This document shows, one piece after another, positions 20,426-29,800 of a DNA stretch of 64,000 nt (position 1 is the stretch's first letter; each line of letters begins with the position of its first letter). The stretch is from Massilia sp. MS-15 (GTDB taxonomy: Bacteria; Pseudomonadota; Gammaproteobacteria; Burkholderiales; Burkholderiaceae_D), in assembly GCF_020176695.1 (NCBI RefSeq), contig NZ_JAIWIA010000027.1, positions 1-64,000 of the forward strand, read 5' to 3'. The position numbers and the translations under genes were made by a program. Below the pieces are notes generated by a model. That model made no database searches. It was not told the origin of the DNA and was given only the letters and a program-made list of their open reading frames with translations.

Positions 20426-21177
20426 GTGACGACGTGTGCCGCGAGCGCCGCGCCGATCGCCTCCTGGGCCACCCTAGCCAGGTCGCGCCGGTGCGCGCCG
20501 GTGGCATCGATCGGCGCCAGGCATTGCAGGCGGGCCTGCACCGGCTCGCCCTCCAGGATGCGCAGCAGGCTGTCCACGAAGGTGGTTTCGCCCACATACT
20601 CCACCGCGGCGTGGTAGCCCCCCGCGGCATCGACATAGCTCAGCGCATACGGCTGCACCGCGACCCCGGCATCGATCGCGGCCTCGAACAGGTTGGCGTG
20701 GAAAGGCAGCACCTCGCCCTGCAGCGAAGTGGTCCCTTCGGGGAAGAAGGCGACCCGCTGGCCGCCGTGCAGCACCGCCACCAGGCCCTTGAACAGGTGG
20801 CGCAGCTCGCGCCGGTTGCCGCGCGCGATGAAGACGGTGCCGGCGCTGGCCGCCAGCCAGCCCAGCACCGGCCAGGAGCGGATCTCGGCCTTGGCCACGA
20901 AGCGGCAGGGGTACAGGGCGTTGATCACGAAGATGTCGAGCCAGGACACGTGGTTGGCCACCACCAGCGCATGCGCGGCCGCCGGCGCGCCGGGTAGCTG
21001 CGCCACGCTGACCCGGCACAGGCCGAGCAGGCGGCGCGACCAGCGCCGCGTCAGGCGCTCGCGCAGGGCGCGCGAGGCGAGCGGGAACACCAGCGCGGAC
21101 GTCGCCAGGCCCGCCACCAGGTGGACCATGACGCGCGCCAGGCGCAGTGAACGGAGAAGGCCCGGCCGGAGCTTCAC
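20416..21177 (-). CDS. PlsC-family lysophospholipid acyltransferase
   Basis: A 253-residue membrane acyltransferase with the HX4D motif NHVSWLD (His76 to Asp81) and the FPEGTTS motif at 145-151. A hydrophobic helix lies at about 16-36 (VMVHLVAGLATSALVFPL). The start is uncertain: GTG at 21177 is used because it keeps the basic arm before the helix; ATG at 21129 would give 237 residues. The frame is open into pyrC, but that upstream part is shadow. It follows pyrC' by 50 bases and is likely the last gene of the pyr operon. It differs from the HX4E-type enzyme at 9.5 kb, so it may use another acceptor such as an ornithine lipid or LPA. Confidence 0.82.
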   Translation of the reverse strand: MKLRPGLLRSLRLARVMVHLVAGLATSALVFPLASRALRERLTRRWSRRLLGLCRVSVAQLPGAPAAAHALVVANHVSWLDIFVINALYPCRFVAKAEIRSWPVLGWLAASAGTVFIARGNRRELRHLFKGLVAVLHGGQRVAFFPEGTTSLQGEVLPFHANLFEAAIDAGVAVQPYALSYVDAAGGYHAAVEYVGETTFVDSLLRILEGEPVQARLQCLAPIDATGAHRRDLARVAQEAIGAALAAHVVTDT

Positions 21178-21227
21178 GACGAGAAGGAGAAGGCAAGCTG
21201 GCGGACGGCGGGCGCCGTCCGCCCGGC

Positions 21228-22523
21228 TCAGCGCTGGAAAGCCACGCGGCCGCGCACGACCGTCGCGCGCACCTGGCCGGCCAGCTCGAAGCCGAGGAAG
21301 GGGGTGTGCTTGCCCTGGCTGGCCAGCGCCTTGCGCTCGACCTTCCAGCGCGCCTGCGGATCGAACACGATCACGTCGGCCGCCGCGCCCACCGACAGGG
21401 TGCCGGCCGGCAGCCCGGCGATGCGGGCCGCCTCGACGGTGACCTTGGACAGGGCCTGCGGCAGCATGTCGCCGTTGCGCTGCTCTTCGGCCCACTTCAG
21501 CGTCAGCGCCAGCAGCAGTTCCAGGCCGGTCGCGCCGGGTGTCGCTTCGGCGAAGGGCAGCAGCTTCTCGTCGTCGTCCACCGGCGTGTGGTCGGAGCAG
21601 ATCGCATCCACGGTGCCGTCCAGCAGCGCGTTGCGGATCGCGTCGCGGTCGCGCTGGCTGCGCAGCGGCGGGTTGAAGCGCGCGTTGGGGTCGAAGAAGC
21701 CGATGTCGGCGTCCGTCATGTGCAGGTGGTGCACGCCGACGTCGCAGGTGAGCGGCAGGCCTTCCTTGCGGGCCGCGGCCACCAGCGCCAGGCCGGCGGC
21801 GGACGACATGCGGCACAGGTGCACGCGCGCGCCGGTGGCGCGCATCAGCTCGAAGATCGTGTGCAGGGCGATGGTTTCGGACATCACCGGCACGCCCGAC
21901 AGCCCCAGGCGCGAGGCCAGCGGGCCGCTGTGGGCCACGCCGCCGCGCCCGATGTGGGCGTCCTGCGGGCGCAGCCAGACCGTGTAGCCGAAGGTCCTGG
22001 CGTACTGCATGGCGCGCAGCAGCACGGTGGTGTCCAGCACCGGCACCTCGGCCTGCGAGAAGCCGATGCAGCCGGCCTCGGTCAGCTCAGCCATCTCCGT
22101 CAGGGATTGGCCCTTCAGCCCCATCGTCAGCGCGCCCAGCGGGTGCACATTGGCCTGGTCCAGCATGCGCGCGCGGTGCTTGAGCATCTCGACCAGGCCC
22201 GGCTCGTCCAGCACCGGGTCGGTGTCCGGCGGGCACACCAGGGTGGTCACGCCGCCCTGCATCGCGGCCTGCAGTTCCGATTCCAGCGTCGCCCTGTATT
22301 CGTAGCCCGGCTCGCGCAGGCGCGCGGACAGGTCGACCAGGCCGGGGGCGACCACCAGGCCGGCCGCGTCGATGGCCTGGTCGGCGCTGAATCCAGCCGG
22401 CGCGCTGCCGAGGGCGGCGATCACGCCGTCGGCAATGAACAGGTCCTGGACCGCGTCGATGCCGTTCGCCGGGTCGATCACCCGGCCGTTCTTGATATGC
22501 AGTTTCATCTGTCCGAACTTCAC
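21228..22523 (-). CDS. pyrC: Dihydroorotase-like PyrC' (probable non-catalytic partner of PyrB)
   Basis: A 431-residue class-I dihydroorotase homologue. The hallmark metal-binding DxHxH strand is altered: the protein reads [10 protein letters not shown] (64-73), so both histidines are replaced by Ser66 and Arg68. Later elements remain, for example [11 protein letters not shown] and [10 protein letters not shown]. In Pseudomonas putida the gene overlapping pyrB encodes such an inactive PyrC' needed to assemble aspartate transcarbamoylase, and I infer the same here; an active PyrC should lie elsewhere. The start is GTG at 22523, which overlaps the pyrB stop (GTGA) and has GGGAGG six bases upstream; ATG at 22508 is the alternative. 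Confidence 0.9.
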   Translation of the reverse strand: MKFGQMKLHIKNGRVIDPANGIDAVQDLFIADGVIAALGSAPAGFSADQAIDAAGLVVAPGLVDLSARLREPGYEYRATLESELQAAMQGGVTTLVCPPDTDPVLDEPGLVEMLKHRARMLDQANVHPLGALTMGLKGQSLTEMAELTEAGCIGFSQAEVPVLDTTVLLRAMQYARTFGYTVWLRPQDAHIGRGGVAHSGPLASRLGLSGVPVMSETIALHTIFELMRATGARVHLCRMSSAAGLALVAAARKEGLPLTCDVGVHHLHMTDADIGFFDPNARFNPPLRSQRDRDAIRNALLDGTVDAICSDHTPVDDDEKLLPFAEATPGATGLELLLALTLKWAEEQRNGDMLPQALSKVTVEAARIAGLPAGTLSVGAAADVIVFDPQARWKVERKALASQGKHTPFLGFELAGQVRATVVRGRVAFQR

Positions 22524-23497
22524 GCCCTGCCTCCCGCCAAAATACTCATCACTGCCATGCGCACCGCGATGCCGAAGGTCACCTGCGGCAGGATCACCGC
22601 CTGGCTGCCGTCCGCCACCGCCGAATCGATCTCGACCCCGCGGTTCATCGGTCCCGGGTGCATCACGATCGCATCCGGCTTGGCCAGGGCCAGGCGTTCC
22701 GGGGTCAGGCCGTAGCTCTTGAAATATTCCTGGGCCGAGGGCAGCAGCGCGCCGCTCATGCGCTCGTTCTGCAGGCGCAGCATGATGATCACGTCCACAT
22801 CCTTCAAGCCTTCATCCATGCTGGTGAAGGTGCGCACGCCCATTTCCGCCAGGCCGCCCGGCAGCAGGGTGTGCGGGCCGATGGCGCGCACTTCCGGCAC
22901 GCCCAGGGTGGTGAGCGCATGGATGTCCGAGCGCGCCACGCGGCTGTGCAGGATGTCGCCGACGATGGCCACCCGCAGGTTGGTGAAGTCCTGCTTGTAG
23001 TGGCGGATCGTGTACATGTCGAGCAGGCCCTGGGTCGGGTGCGCGTGGCGGCCGTCGCCGGCGTTCACCACGTGCACGTGCGACTGCTGCGTCTCGATCA
23101 GGTGCTTGGCGATCAGGTAGGGCGCGCCCGACTGCGCGTGGCGCACCACGAACATGTCGGCGTGCATGGCCGACAGGTTGTCGATCGTGTCCAGCAGCGA
23201 CTCGCCCTTGCTGGCCGAGGAAGCCTGGATGTTCAGGTTGATGACGTCGGCCGACAGGCGCTTGGCCGCGATCTCGAAGGTGGTGCGGGTGCGGGTGCTG
23301 TTCTCGAAGAACAGGTTGAACACGCTCTTCCCGCGCATCAGCGGGACTTTCTTGACTTCGCGGTCCGAGATGCCCACGAAGCTCGACGCGGTGTCGAGGA
23401 TGTGGTTGATGACCGCCTTGGGCAGGCCTTCGATGGTGAGCAGGTGCTGCAGCTCGCCGTGCTGGTTCAGCTGCGGATTGGTAAACAGTTTCGGCAT
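22520..23497 (-). CDS. pyrB: Aspartate carbamoyltransferase catalytic chain (PyrB)
   Basis: A 325-residue ATCase catalytic subunit that condenses carbamoyl phosphate with aspartate in pyrimidine synthesis. The carbamoyl-phosphate loop [12 protein letters not shown] (Ser67-Thr68-Arg69-Thr70), the HPTQ motif and HPGPMNRG are intact. It overlaps pyrC' by four bases and starts 2 bases after pyrR, in the order pyrR-pyrB-pyrC' typical of Pseudomonas and Burkholderiales, where the enzyme is a large PyrB-PyrC' complex with no PyrI. Confidence 0.97.
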   Translation of the reverse strand: MPKLFTNPQLNQHGELQHLLTIEGLPKAVINHILDTASSFVGISDREVKKVPLMRGKSVFNLFFENSTRTRTTFEIAAKRLSADVINLNIQASSASKGESLLDTIDNLSAMHADMFVVRHAQSGAPYLIAKHLIETQQSHVHVVNAGDGRHAHPTQGLLDMYTIRHYKQDFTNLRVAIVGDILHSRVARSDIHALTTLGVPEVRAIGPHTLLPGGLAEMGVRTFTSMDEGLKDVDVIIMLRLQNERMSGALLPSAQEYFKSYGLTPERLALAKPDAIVMHPGPMNRGVEIDSAVADGSQAVILPQVTFGIAVRMAVMSILAGGRA

Positions 23498-23499
23498 GA

Positions 23500-24054
23500 T
23501 CAGTGGGAAGCGTCGGAAGCGTCGGAAGCGTCAGTAGCGGCGGAATCGTCCTCGATGGTCAGCGCCAGCTGGCCGGCGGCGTCGCGCTGCAGGCACAGCG
23601 ACTGTTGCGGCGCCAGCTCGGCGCGGGTGCCGACATAGTCGGCCGCCACCGGCAGCTCGCGCCCGCCCCGGTCGGCCAGCGCCGCCAGCCGGATGCAGGC
23701 CGGGCGGCCGTAGTCGAACAGCACGTTGATCGCGGCGCGCACGGTGCGGCCGGTCTGCAGAACGTCGTCCACCAGCACGACCGTGGCGCCATCGACCGGG
23801 AAGCGGATGTGGGTCGGCTTCACGTCCGGATGCAGGCCCTTCCTGGCATAGTCGTCGCGGTAGAACGAGACGTCGATGGTGCCGAAGCGGCCGCTGAGGT
23901 CGAGGTCGCGCGCCAGGCGTTCGGCCAGCCAGGCGCCGCCCGAATGGATGCCGACGATGGCGGGCTCTGGCACCCCGTCCAGGCCCGCGCGGACCTGGCC
24001 CAGCAAATCGCGGTAGAGCGCCTCCGCGTCGTAGGCGTGTTTAGATGTTGGCAT
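23500..24054 (-). CDS. pyrR: PyrR bifunctional pyrimidine regulator / uracil phosphoribosyltransferase
   Basis: A 184-residue type-I phosphoribosyltransferase of the PyrR family. The PRPP-binding loop [17 protein letters not shown] lies at about 94-110. In Firmicutes PyrR is an RNA-binding attenuator; in proteobacteria it may act as regulator or uracil phosphoribosyltransferase. The C-terminus is unusual: DNA repeats of 9 bp (23503-23547) encode a [11 protein letters not shown] tail, a likely slippage-made extension. It overlaps ruvX by 14 bases. Confidence 0.93.
   Translation of the reverse strand: MPTSKHAYDAEALYRDLLGQVRAGLDGVPEPAIVGIHSGGAWLAERLARDLDLSGRFGTIDVSFYRDDYARKGLHPDVKPTHIRFPVDGATVVLVDDVLQTGRTVRAAINVLFDYGRPACIRLAALADRGGRELPVAADYVGTRAELAPQQSLCLQRDAAGQLALTIEDDSAATDASDASDASH
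23503..23547. repeat. 9-bp tandem repeat in the pyrR 3' end
   Basis: Five consecutive 9-base units read gtgggaagc, gtcggaagc, gtcggaagc, gtcagtagc, ggcggaatc on the plus strand. Two are identical and the others differ by one or more bases. The repeat is in frame and adds D/A/S residues to the PyrR C-terminus, so unit gain or loss would not break the gene. Confidence 0.8.
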
Positions 24055-24433
24055 GAGCGTCGAAGTATTGTTGCAAAATGATGGCGGCCGCCTTGGCGTC
24101 GATGATCTCGCCGCGTTTTTTCGGGATGACGGCGGATGAATAGCGCTCGTCGACGAGTTCGACGGGCAGGTTGTAGCGGCCGTGGAGCTGGTTGGCGAAG
24201 CGGCGGCTGCGCAGGGTCATGTCGTGCTCGGCGCCGTCGGGATGGCGCGGCTCGCCCACCACCAGGCGCGCCGGCTTCCATTCATTGATGAGTTCGCCGA
24301 TGACCCGGAAACGGGTGGCGTTGTCGACCGCCTGGATGACGGTCAACGGCTGGGCTTGCCCAGTGAGGGTATTGCCCATGGCGATGCCGATACGCTTCAG
24401 CCCGAAGTCGAACCCCAGGACGATCTCAAGCAC
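24041..24433 (-). CDS. ruvX: Putative pre-16S rRNA nuclease / Holliday junction resolvase-like YqgF (RuvX)
   Basis: A 130-residue RNase H-fold protein. The first acidic motif LGFDFGLKRIGIAMG, the VVGEPRHPDG strand and the late VDERYSS and DAKAAAIILQQYF motifs are the YqgF signature. It processes the 5' end of 16S rRNA in E. coli. The start is GTG at 24433. It follows algH by 29 bases, the usual algH-ruvX (yqgE-yqgF) pair, and overlaps pyrR by 14 bases. Confidence 0.94.
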   Translation of the reverse strand: MLEIVLGFDFGLKRIGIAMGNTLTGQAQPLTVIQAVDNATRFRVIGELINEWKPARLVVGEPRHPDGAEHDMTLRSRRFANQLHGRYNLPVELVDERYSSAVIPKKRGEIIDAKAAAIILQQYFDAHANI

Positions 24434-24462
24434 AAGCCGACTCGGACACGCGAGCTCCTTCT

Positions 24463-25119
24463 TTATGCATGGCCGGCTTCGGTGGCAAGCATGAGTGGAT
24501 CGATTCCCAGCAGCCTGATGGCGGCGGTGTACCGGTCCTCGATCGGCAGGTCGAACAGGACACGGGCGTCGGCACCGACCGTGAGCCAGCCGTTGCGCGC
24601 GATTTCTTCCTCGAGCTGGCCCGGGCTCCAGCCGGCATAGCCGATCGAGACCAGCATGCGGGCCGGGCCGGCGCCGCTGGCCACCGCTTCCAGCACGTCG
24701 ATCGAGGTGGTGAAGGCGACGTCGTCGGTGACGGTGAGCGAGGACGAATAGCGGCCGCCCGGCGAGTGCAGCACGAAGCCGCGGTCGTCCTGGACCGGTC
24801 CGCCGAACATGATCGGCTGCTCCGCCACCGAGGAGCGCAGGCCGGGCGCCAGCTTCAGGTCGACACGGTCGAACAGCACCGACATCGTCATGTCGGTCGG
24901 CTTGTTGATCACCACGCCCAGCACGCCCTTCTCGTTGTGCTCGCAGACGTAGACCACGGTGCCGCCGAAGATCGGGTCCTGGATCGATGGCATCGCGATC
25001 AGGAAGTGATTGGCAAGGTTCAGTCCAGACGCGACGGGGCCGATCTTGCCCAGCGCTGCGTCAGGTTCCGGCGGCCTGCCCGGCATCGCTAGAGTGCTGC
25101 CAACTTTGCTTTTTTTCAT
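24463..25119 (-). CDS. algH: YqgE/AlgH family protein
   Basis: A 218-residue UPF0301 protein. Signatures are LNLANHFLIAMPSIQDPIF, VYVCEHNEKGVLGVVINKP, MFGGPVQDDRGFVLHSP and ISIGYAGW-like VSIGYAGWSPGQLEEEIARN. The role is uncertain (regulator of alginate in Pseudomonas, otherwise unknown). The ATG at 25119 gives about 30 more residues than the shortest homologues; an internal start near MPGRPPEPD is possible. It heads the algH-ruvX-pyrR-pyrB-pyrC'-plsC string and is divergent from the photolyase. Confidence 0.92.
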   Translation of the reverse strand: MKKSKVGSTLAMPGRPPEPDAALGKIGPVASGLNLANHFLIAMPSIQDPIFGGTVVYVCEHNEKGVLGVVINKPTDMTMSVLFDRVDLKLAPGLRSSVAEQPIMFGGPVQDDRGFVLHSPGGRYSSSLTVTDDVAFTTSIDVLEAVASGAGPARMLVSIGYAGWSPGQLEEEIARNGWLTVGADARVLFDLPIEDRYTAAIRLLGIDPLMLATEAGHA

Positions 25120-25198
25120 ACGATTGCTCTCACATGGGCTCACTCTGGTTAAGCACCGGGGCGCCGCGGGCGGCGTCCTGGAACGCGAAGTGTCCACA

Positions 25199-25215
25199 AG
25201 CCAATATTAGGCTTT
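25199..25215. promoter_or_regulatory. Interrupted palindrome between algH and the photolyase gene
   Basis: AAGCC-AATATTA-GGCTT at 25199-25215 is an AT-centred inverted repeat in the 259-base divergent region, about 80 bases upstream of algH and about 165 bases upstream of the photolyase start. It could be an operator for either gene. No promoter pair can be assigned firmly. Confidence 0.3.
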
Positions 25216-25378
25216 TCGATAGTTTACACCGAATCCGCCCGGGGCCCATCGAAGCGCCCCGCTTCGGGCGCCTGGACACGCTGGCAACGACCCGCCTCTG
25301 TCCCGTCCAGCTGCCGGGACGGCGCTTTAGGAAGAATCCTACCCAGTACAATCCGCCGACACCTTGACCCTGCACACG

Positions 25379-26830
25379 ATGATGAAAATGAGCAACAGCC
25401 TGCTATGGTTCCGGCGTGACCTGCGGGCATTCGATCATGCGGCCCTGCACCGGGCCTTGACCTCGTCAAACTGTGTGCATTGCGTTTTCGTGTATGACAG
25501 CGACATCCTCGATCCGCTGCCACGCGACGACCGGCGCGTGCGTTTCATCCACGCCAGCCTGGCCAGCCTCGACGCCGAACTGCGCAGGCTCGGTGGCTAC
25601 CTGATCGTGCGGCAGGGCCGCCCGCTTGAAGTGATTCCGGCGCTTGCGGCCGAGCTGGCCTGCGACGCGGTATGGGTATGTGCCGATTATGAACCCGAGG
25701 CGGTCGAACGTGACGCACGGATGGCAGCCCTGCTCGCCGCGCAGGGTCGGAAATTCCTGAGCGTGAAAGACCAGGTCGTGTTCGACAGCGGCGACGTACT
25801 GACCCTGGCGGGCGGGCCGTTCTCCGTGTTCACGCCCTACAAGAAGGCCTGGCTCAAGCGCCTGGCGGCGCAGCCGGAAGCGCTGGCCGCCTACCCGGTC
25901 GACGCGCATGCCGATGCCTTCGCCGCGCCCGCCGGGCCGGCGCGGCTACCCACGCTGGCGCAGCTCGGCTTCGCCGAGGGCCCGCTGCCGGCACCGGCCG
26001 GCATGGAAGGGGCGGCCGACCTGTTCGAGCGCTTCCTGGCGCGCCTGCCCGACTACGGCCGGGCGCGCGACTTCCCGGCGGAAGACGCCAGCTCGCGCCT
26101 GTCGGTCCACCTGCGCTTCGGCACCACCTCGGTGCGCCACCTGGTGCGCAGTGCGCGCGCGCTGCAGGACAGCGGGGCCGGCGGCAGCGGCGCCACGGTG
26201 TGGCTGTCGGAACTGGTCTGGCGCGAGTTCTACATGATGATCCTGGCGCGCCATCCGCAGGTCGTCACGCGCGCGTTCAAGCCGGCCTTCGACACGCTTG
26301 CCTGGGACGAGGGGCCGGCGGCGGACGCCCTGTTCGCCGCCTGGTGCGAGGGCCGCACCGGCTACCCGCTGGTGGACGCCGGGATGGCCCAGCTCAATCA
26401 CACCGGCTTCATGCACAACCGCCTGCGCATGGTGACAGCCAGTTTTCTCACCAAGGACCTGGGCATCGACTGGCGCCGCGGCGAGCGCTATTTCGCGCTC
26501 AAACTCAATGACTACGAGCTGGCCTCGAACAATGGCGGCTGGCAGTGGGCGGCCTCGACCGGCTGCGATGCCCAGCCGTGGTTCCGGATCTTCAACCCGG
26601 TGACGCAGTCGCAGCGCTTCGATGCGCAGGGCGACTTCATCCGGGAATGGGTGCCGGCGCTGGCGCGCCTGGGAGCGAAGGAGATCCATGCGCCGTGGCT
26701 GCTGGCGCCCGCGCTGCTGGCGGAGCGCGCCCTGGTGCTGGGACGCGATTATCCGCTGCCGGTGGTCGAGCACGACGCGGCGCGCCGGCGTACGCTGGAG
26801 CGCTTCGGCCGCCTGAAGAAGGCGCAATAA
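25379..26830 (+). CDS. phrB: Deoxyribodipyrimidine photo-lyase (class I CPD photolyase)
   Basis: A 483-residue flavoprotein that repairs UV cyclobutane pyrimidine dimers using light. The N-terminal antenna domain starts LLWFRRDLRAFDHAAL. The FAD-binding domain has TGYPLVDAGMAQL, FMHNRLRMVTASFLTKDLGI, the ALKLNDYELASNNGGWQW motif and ASTGCDAQPWFRIFNP, all intact. Several starts are possible (TTG 25364; ATG 25379, 25382, 25388); ATG 25379 is chosen, but the N-terminus is conserved only from SLLWFRRDLR. It stands alone between algH and the convergent chemosensory operon. Confidence 0.95.
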   Translation: MMKMSNSLLWFRRDLRAFDHAALHRALTSSNCVHCVFVYDSDILDPLPRDDRRVRFIHASLASLDAELRRLGGYLIVRQGRPLEVIPALAAELACDAVWVCADYEPEAVERDARMAALLAAQGRKFLSVKDQVVFDSGDVLTLAGGPFSVFTPYKKAWLKRLAAQPEALAAYPVDAHADAFAAPAGPARLPTLAQLGFAEGPLPAPAGMEGAADLFERFLARLPDYGRARDFPAEDASSRLSVHLRFGTTSVRHLVRSARALQDSGAGGSGATVWLSELVWREFYMMILARHPQVVTRAFKPAFDTLAWDEGPAADALFAAWCEGRTGYPLVDAGMAQLNHTGFMHNRLRMVTASFLTKDLGIDWRRGERYFALKLNDYELASNNGGWQWAASTGCDAQPWFRIFNPVTQSQRFDAQGDFIREWVPALARLGAKEIHAPWLLAPALLAERALVLGRDYPLPVVEHDAARRRTLERFGRLKKAQ

Positions 26831-26861
26831 AAGGACGCGCCGCCGCCGGCCCGCAAGCGCG

Positions 26862-29800
26862 TCAGCCAGCCACCCCCTGGCCCAGCAGACTGCCGATCGC
26901 CGCCAGCAGCACCGGCTCCTGGTAGGGCTTGCCGAAGTAGGCGTTCACCCCCAGCCCCATCGCATAGTTGCGGTGCTTGTCCGCCGTGCGCGAAGTGATC
27001 ATGATGATCGGGATGTCCGCCGTGGCTTCGCGCGCGCGCAGTTCGCGCGTCAGGTCGAAACCGTCCATGCGCGGCATCTCGATATCGACCAGCATCAGGT
27101 CCGGCCTGGCCCCTTCCAGCTGCTCGAGCGCGTCGACCCCGTCCTTGGCCAGCATCACCCGGTAGCCTTCCCGCTCCAGCAGGCGCTGGGTGACGCGGCG
27201 CACCGTGATCGAATCGTCGACCACCATGATGCGCGCGCGCTCGGCCGGCGGCGCTTCCTCGGCCGCCGCCGCCGGCTGCGCGGCGGGGCGCTGGGCCAGC
27301 ACCACCGGATCGAGGATCAGCACGATCTCGCCGGTACCCAGCACCGTGGCGCCGGCGATGCCGGGCACGCGCGCCAGCTGCGGGCCGATGTTCTTGACCA
27401 CCACTTCCCGGTTGCCCAGCACCTCGTCCACGCGCAGCGCGATGCGCCCGCTGGCGCCGTGCACCACCAGCACCGGATTGACCCGCTGCAGCGGCGCGCC
27501 CTTGCCGCCCTTGCCTTCTCCCAGCAGCGCATCGAGCGCATGCAGCGCATGCGGCTGTCCTCCGACGGCGAGCGTGCCGGCCGCCTGGGCCGCCGCCAGC
27601 TCGCTGTCGCGCACCTGCAGCACCTGCTCGACCAGGGTCGAGGGCAGCGCATGGGTACGGCCGGCGCTGGCCACCAGTACCACCTGGGCCACCGCCAGCG
27701 TCAGCGGCAGGTGGATGGCAAAGCGCGTGCCCCGCCCCGGCTCGGCCGATACCTGTACCCGTCCGCCCAGCGCCTGCGCCTCGGAACGCACCACGTCCAT
27801 GCCGACCCCGCGGCCGGCCAGTTCGGTGAGCGCGTCGGCGGTCGAGAAGCCGGGCTCGAAGATCAGTTCCGCGACCTGCTGGTCGCTCATCGCCTGGTCC
27901 GGCCCGAGCAGGCCGGTGGCGCGCGCCTTGGCGCGGATCCGGTCCAGGTCGAGCCCGGCGCCGTCGTCGCTGAACACGATCGCCACCTCGTTGCCGTGCT
28001 GGCTCACCTGCACCAGGATCTCGCCGGTCTCCGCCTTGCCGGCGGCCAGGCGCGCGGCGCGCGGCTCGATGCCGTGCACGATCGCGTTGCGCAGCAGGTG
28101 CTCGAAGGGCGCGGCCATCTGTTCCAGCACGCTGCGGTCGATTTCCACCGAGCCGCCGCGGATGTCGAGGTTGACGCGCTTTTCCAGCTCCTTGGCGGTC
28201 TGGCGCGCGATGCGGAACAGGCGCTCGGACAGGTGCGAGAAGGGCACCATGCGCACCCGCATCAGGTCGCGCTGCAGCTCGCGCGTCATGCGCGCCTGCG
28301 CCGCCAGGTCTTCCGCCGCACTGTCCACCGTGCGCGACAGGCCCTCGTGGAAGGCTTCCACGTCGTTGACGCTCTCGGCCATCATGCGGGTCAGTTCCTG
28401 CAGGCGCGTGAAGCGGTCGAACTCGAGCGGGTCGAATTCGCGCTCGCCGGCGATCGACAGGCGCGAGGCGATCTGCGACTCGGCCTGCATCTCGATCTCG
28501 CGCATCTGGCGCCGCAGGCGGTCGAGGTTGTCCGTGAAGTCGGACAGCGCGCCCTTGAGCGAACCGACCTGGTTTTCCAGGCGCGAGCGCGTGATCGACA
28601 CTTCGCCGGCCTGGTTGACCACCCGGTCGAGGATGTCGGCGCGCACCCGCACCAGCGGCGCGCGCGCGCCCGGCTGCTCGGCGGGGGCCACCGCCGCCGG
28701 CGCCAGCGCAGGCTGCGGCGCGGACGGGCGCTGCAGCTGCTCGAACAGCAGCAGCGCGGCATCGTAGCTGGCCAGCAGTTCGTCGAAGGCGGCCGGGGTG
28801 CTCGTCCCGGCATGCACCATGTTCTCGACCTGGGTTTCCAGCTCGTGGGTATGCTGGCCGAGGCGCATCGCGCCGGCCATGCGCGCGCTGCCCTTGACCG
28901 TGTGCAGGGCGCGCTGCAGGCCCTGCGCGATCGCGTCGTCCTGCGGCTGCTGCTGCCACTGGCGCAGGCCCTTGCCGATCTGCGGGAACAGGTCGGCGCC
29001 CTCTTCCAGGAACACCGGCAGCAAATCCGGGTCGAGTTCGTCGGTGAAGAGCGGACCGGTGGCCAGGCCGCTTTCGGCCTGCGCCGGGACGGCGTCGGGG
29101 CGGGGCTCCGGCGCGGGTGCCGGTTCGGTTCCGGCTGCCGGTTCCGGTTCCGCCACCAGTTCGGGCTCAGGTTCCGGTTCGGGCTCCGTTTCGGGTTCCG
29201 TTTCGGGTTCCGCTTCCGTTTCCGGCGCTGACTCCTGCCCTGCTTCCGGTTCCGGCGGCACGGCGTCGCCGGCCAGCTCCGGCACGCCCTCCAGCGCGGC
29301 CTCGTCCGGCGTGACCGGCACGAACACCTGTTCCGGCGCGGCCTGGTCGAGCGCCGGCGCGGCGTAGGGATCGTCGAGGAAGCTGTCGAACAGGTTGTCG
29401 ATCTCGGTGACGGCGCTGGCCTTCTGCTCCGCTTCTTCCGCTTCGCGCACCGCCTGGTCCGGCAGCGGCGGCGGTCCGTCGAGCAGCGCGGCATAGGCGC
29501 TGGCGAACAGGGTGTCGAGCTGGCGCGCCAGGGCCGGCTCCACCGTGCCATACACGCTGGCGGCCTGCTGGCTGGCCAGGCGCGCCAGCAGCGCATCGAG
29601 CTGGGCTAGCAGGTCCGTCTGCGACGGCGCCAGTTCGCCCAGGGCGAACACCTGCAGCATGGTGCGCATGCGCGCCAGGCTCGCCTCCAGCAGCGCGAGG
29701 CCGGCCTCGTCGAGGTTCGGCCCAGGCAGCGCCAGCTTTTCCAGCACCAGCTCCAGCGCGTGTGCAAGCGCATGCAGGGCGCCGAAGCCGACCGTGGACG

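Noticed and set aside
26973..29231. 752-residue frame opposite the ChpA-like gene
   Set aside because: Antisense of the kinase core; His/Arg/Gln-rich translation with no domain.
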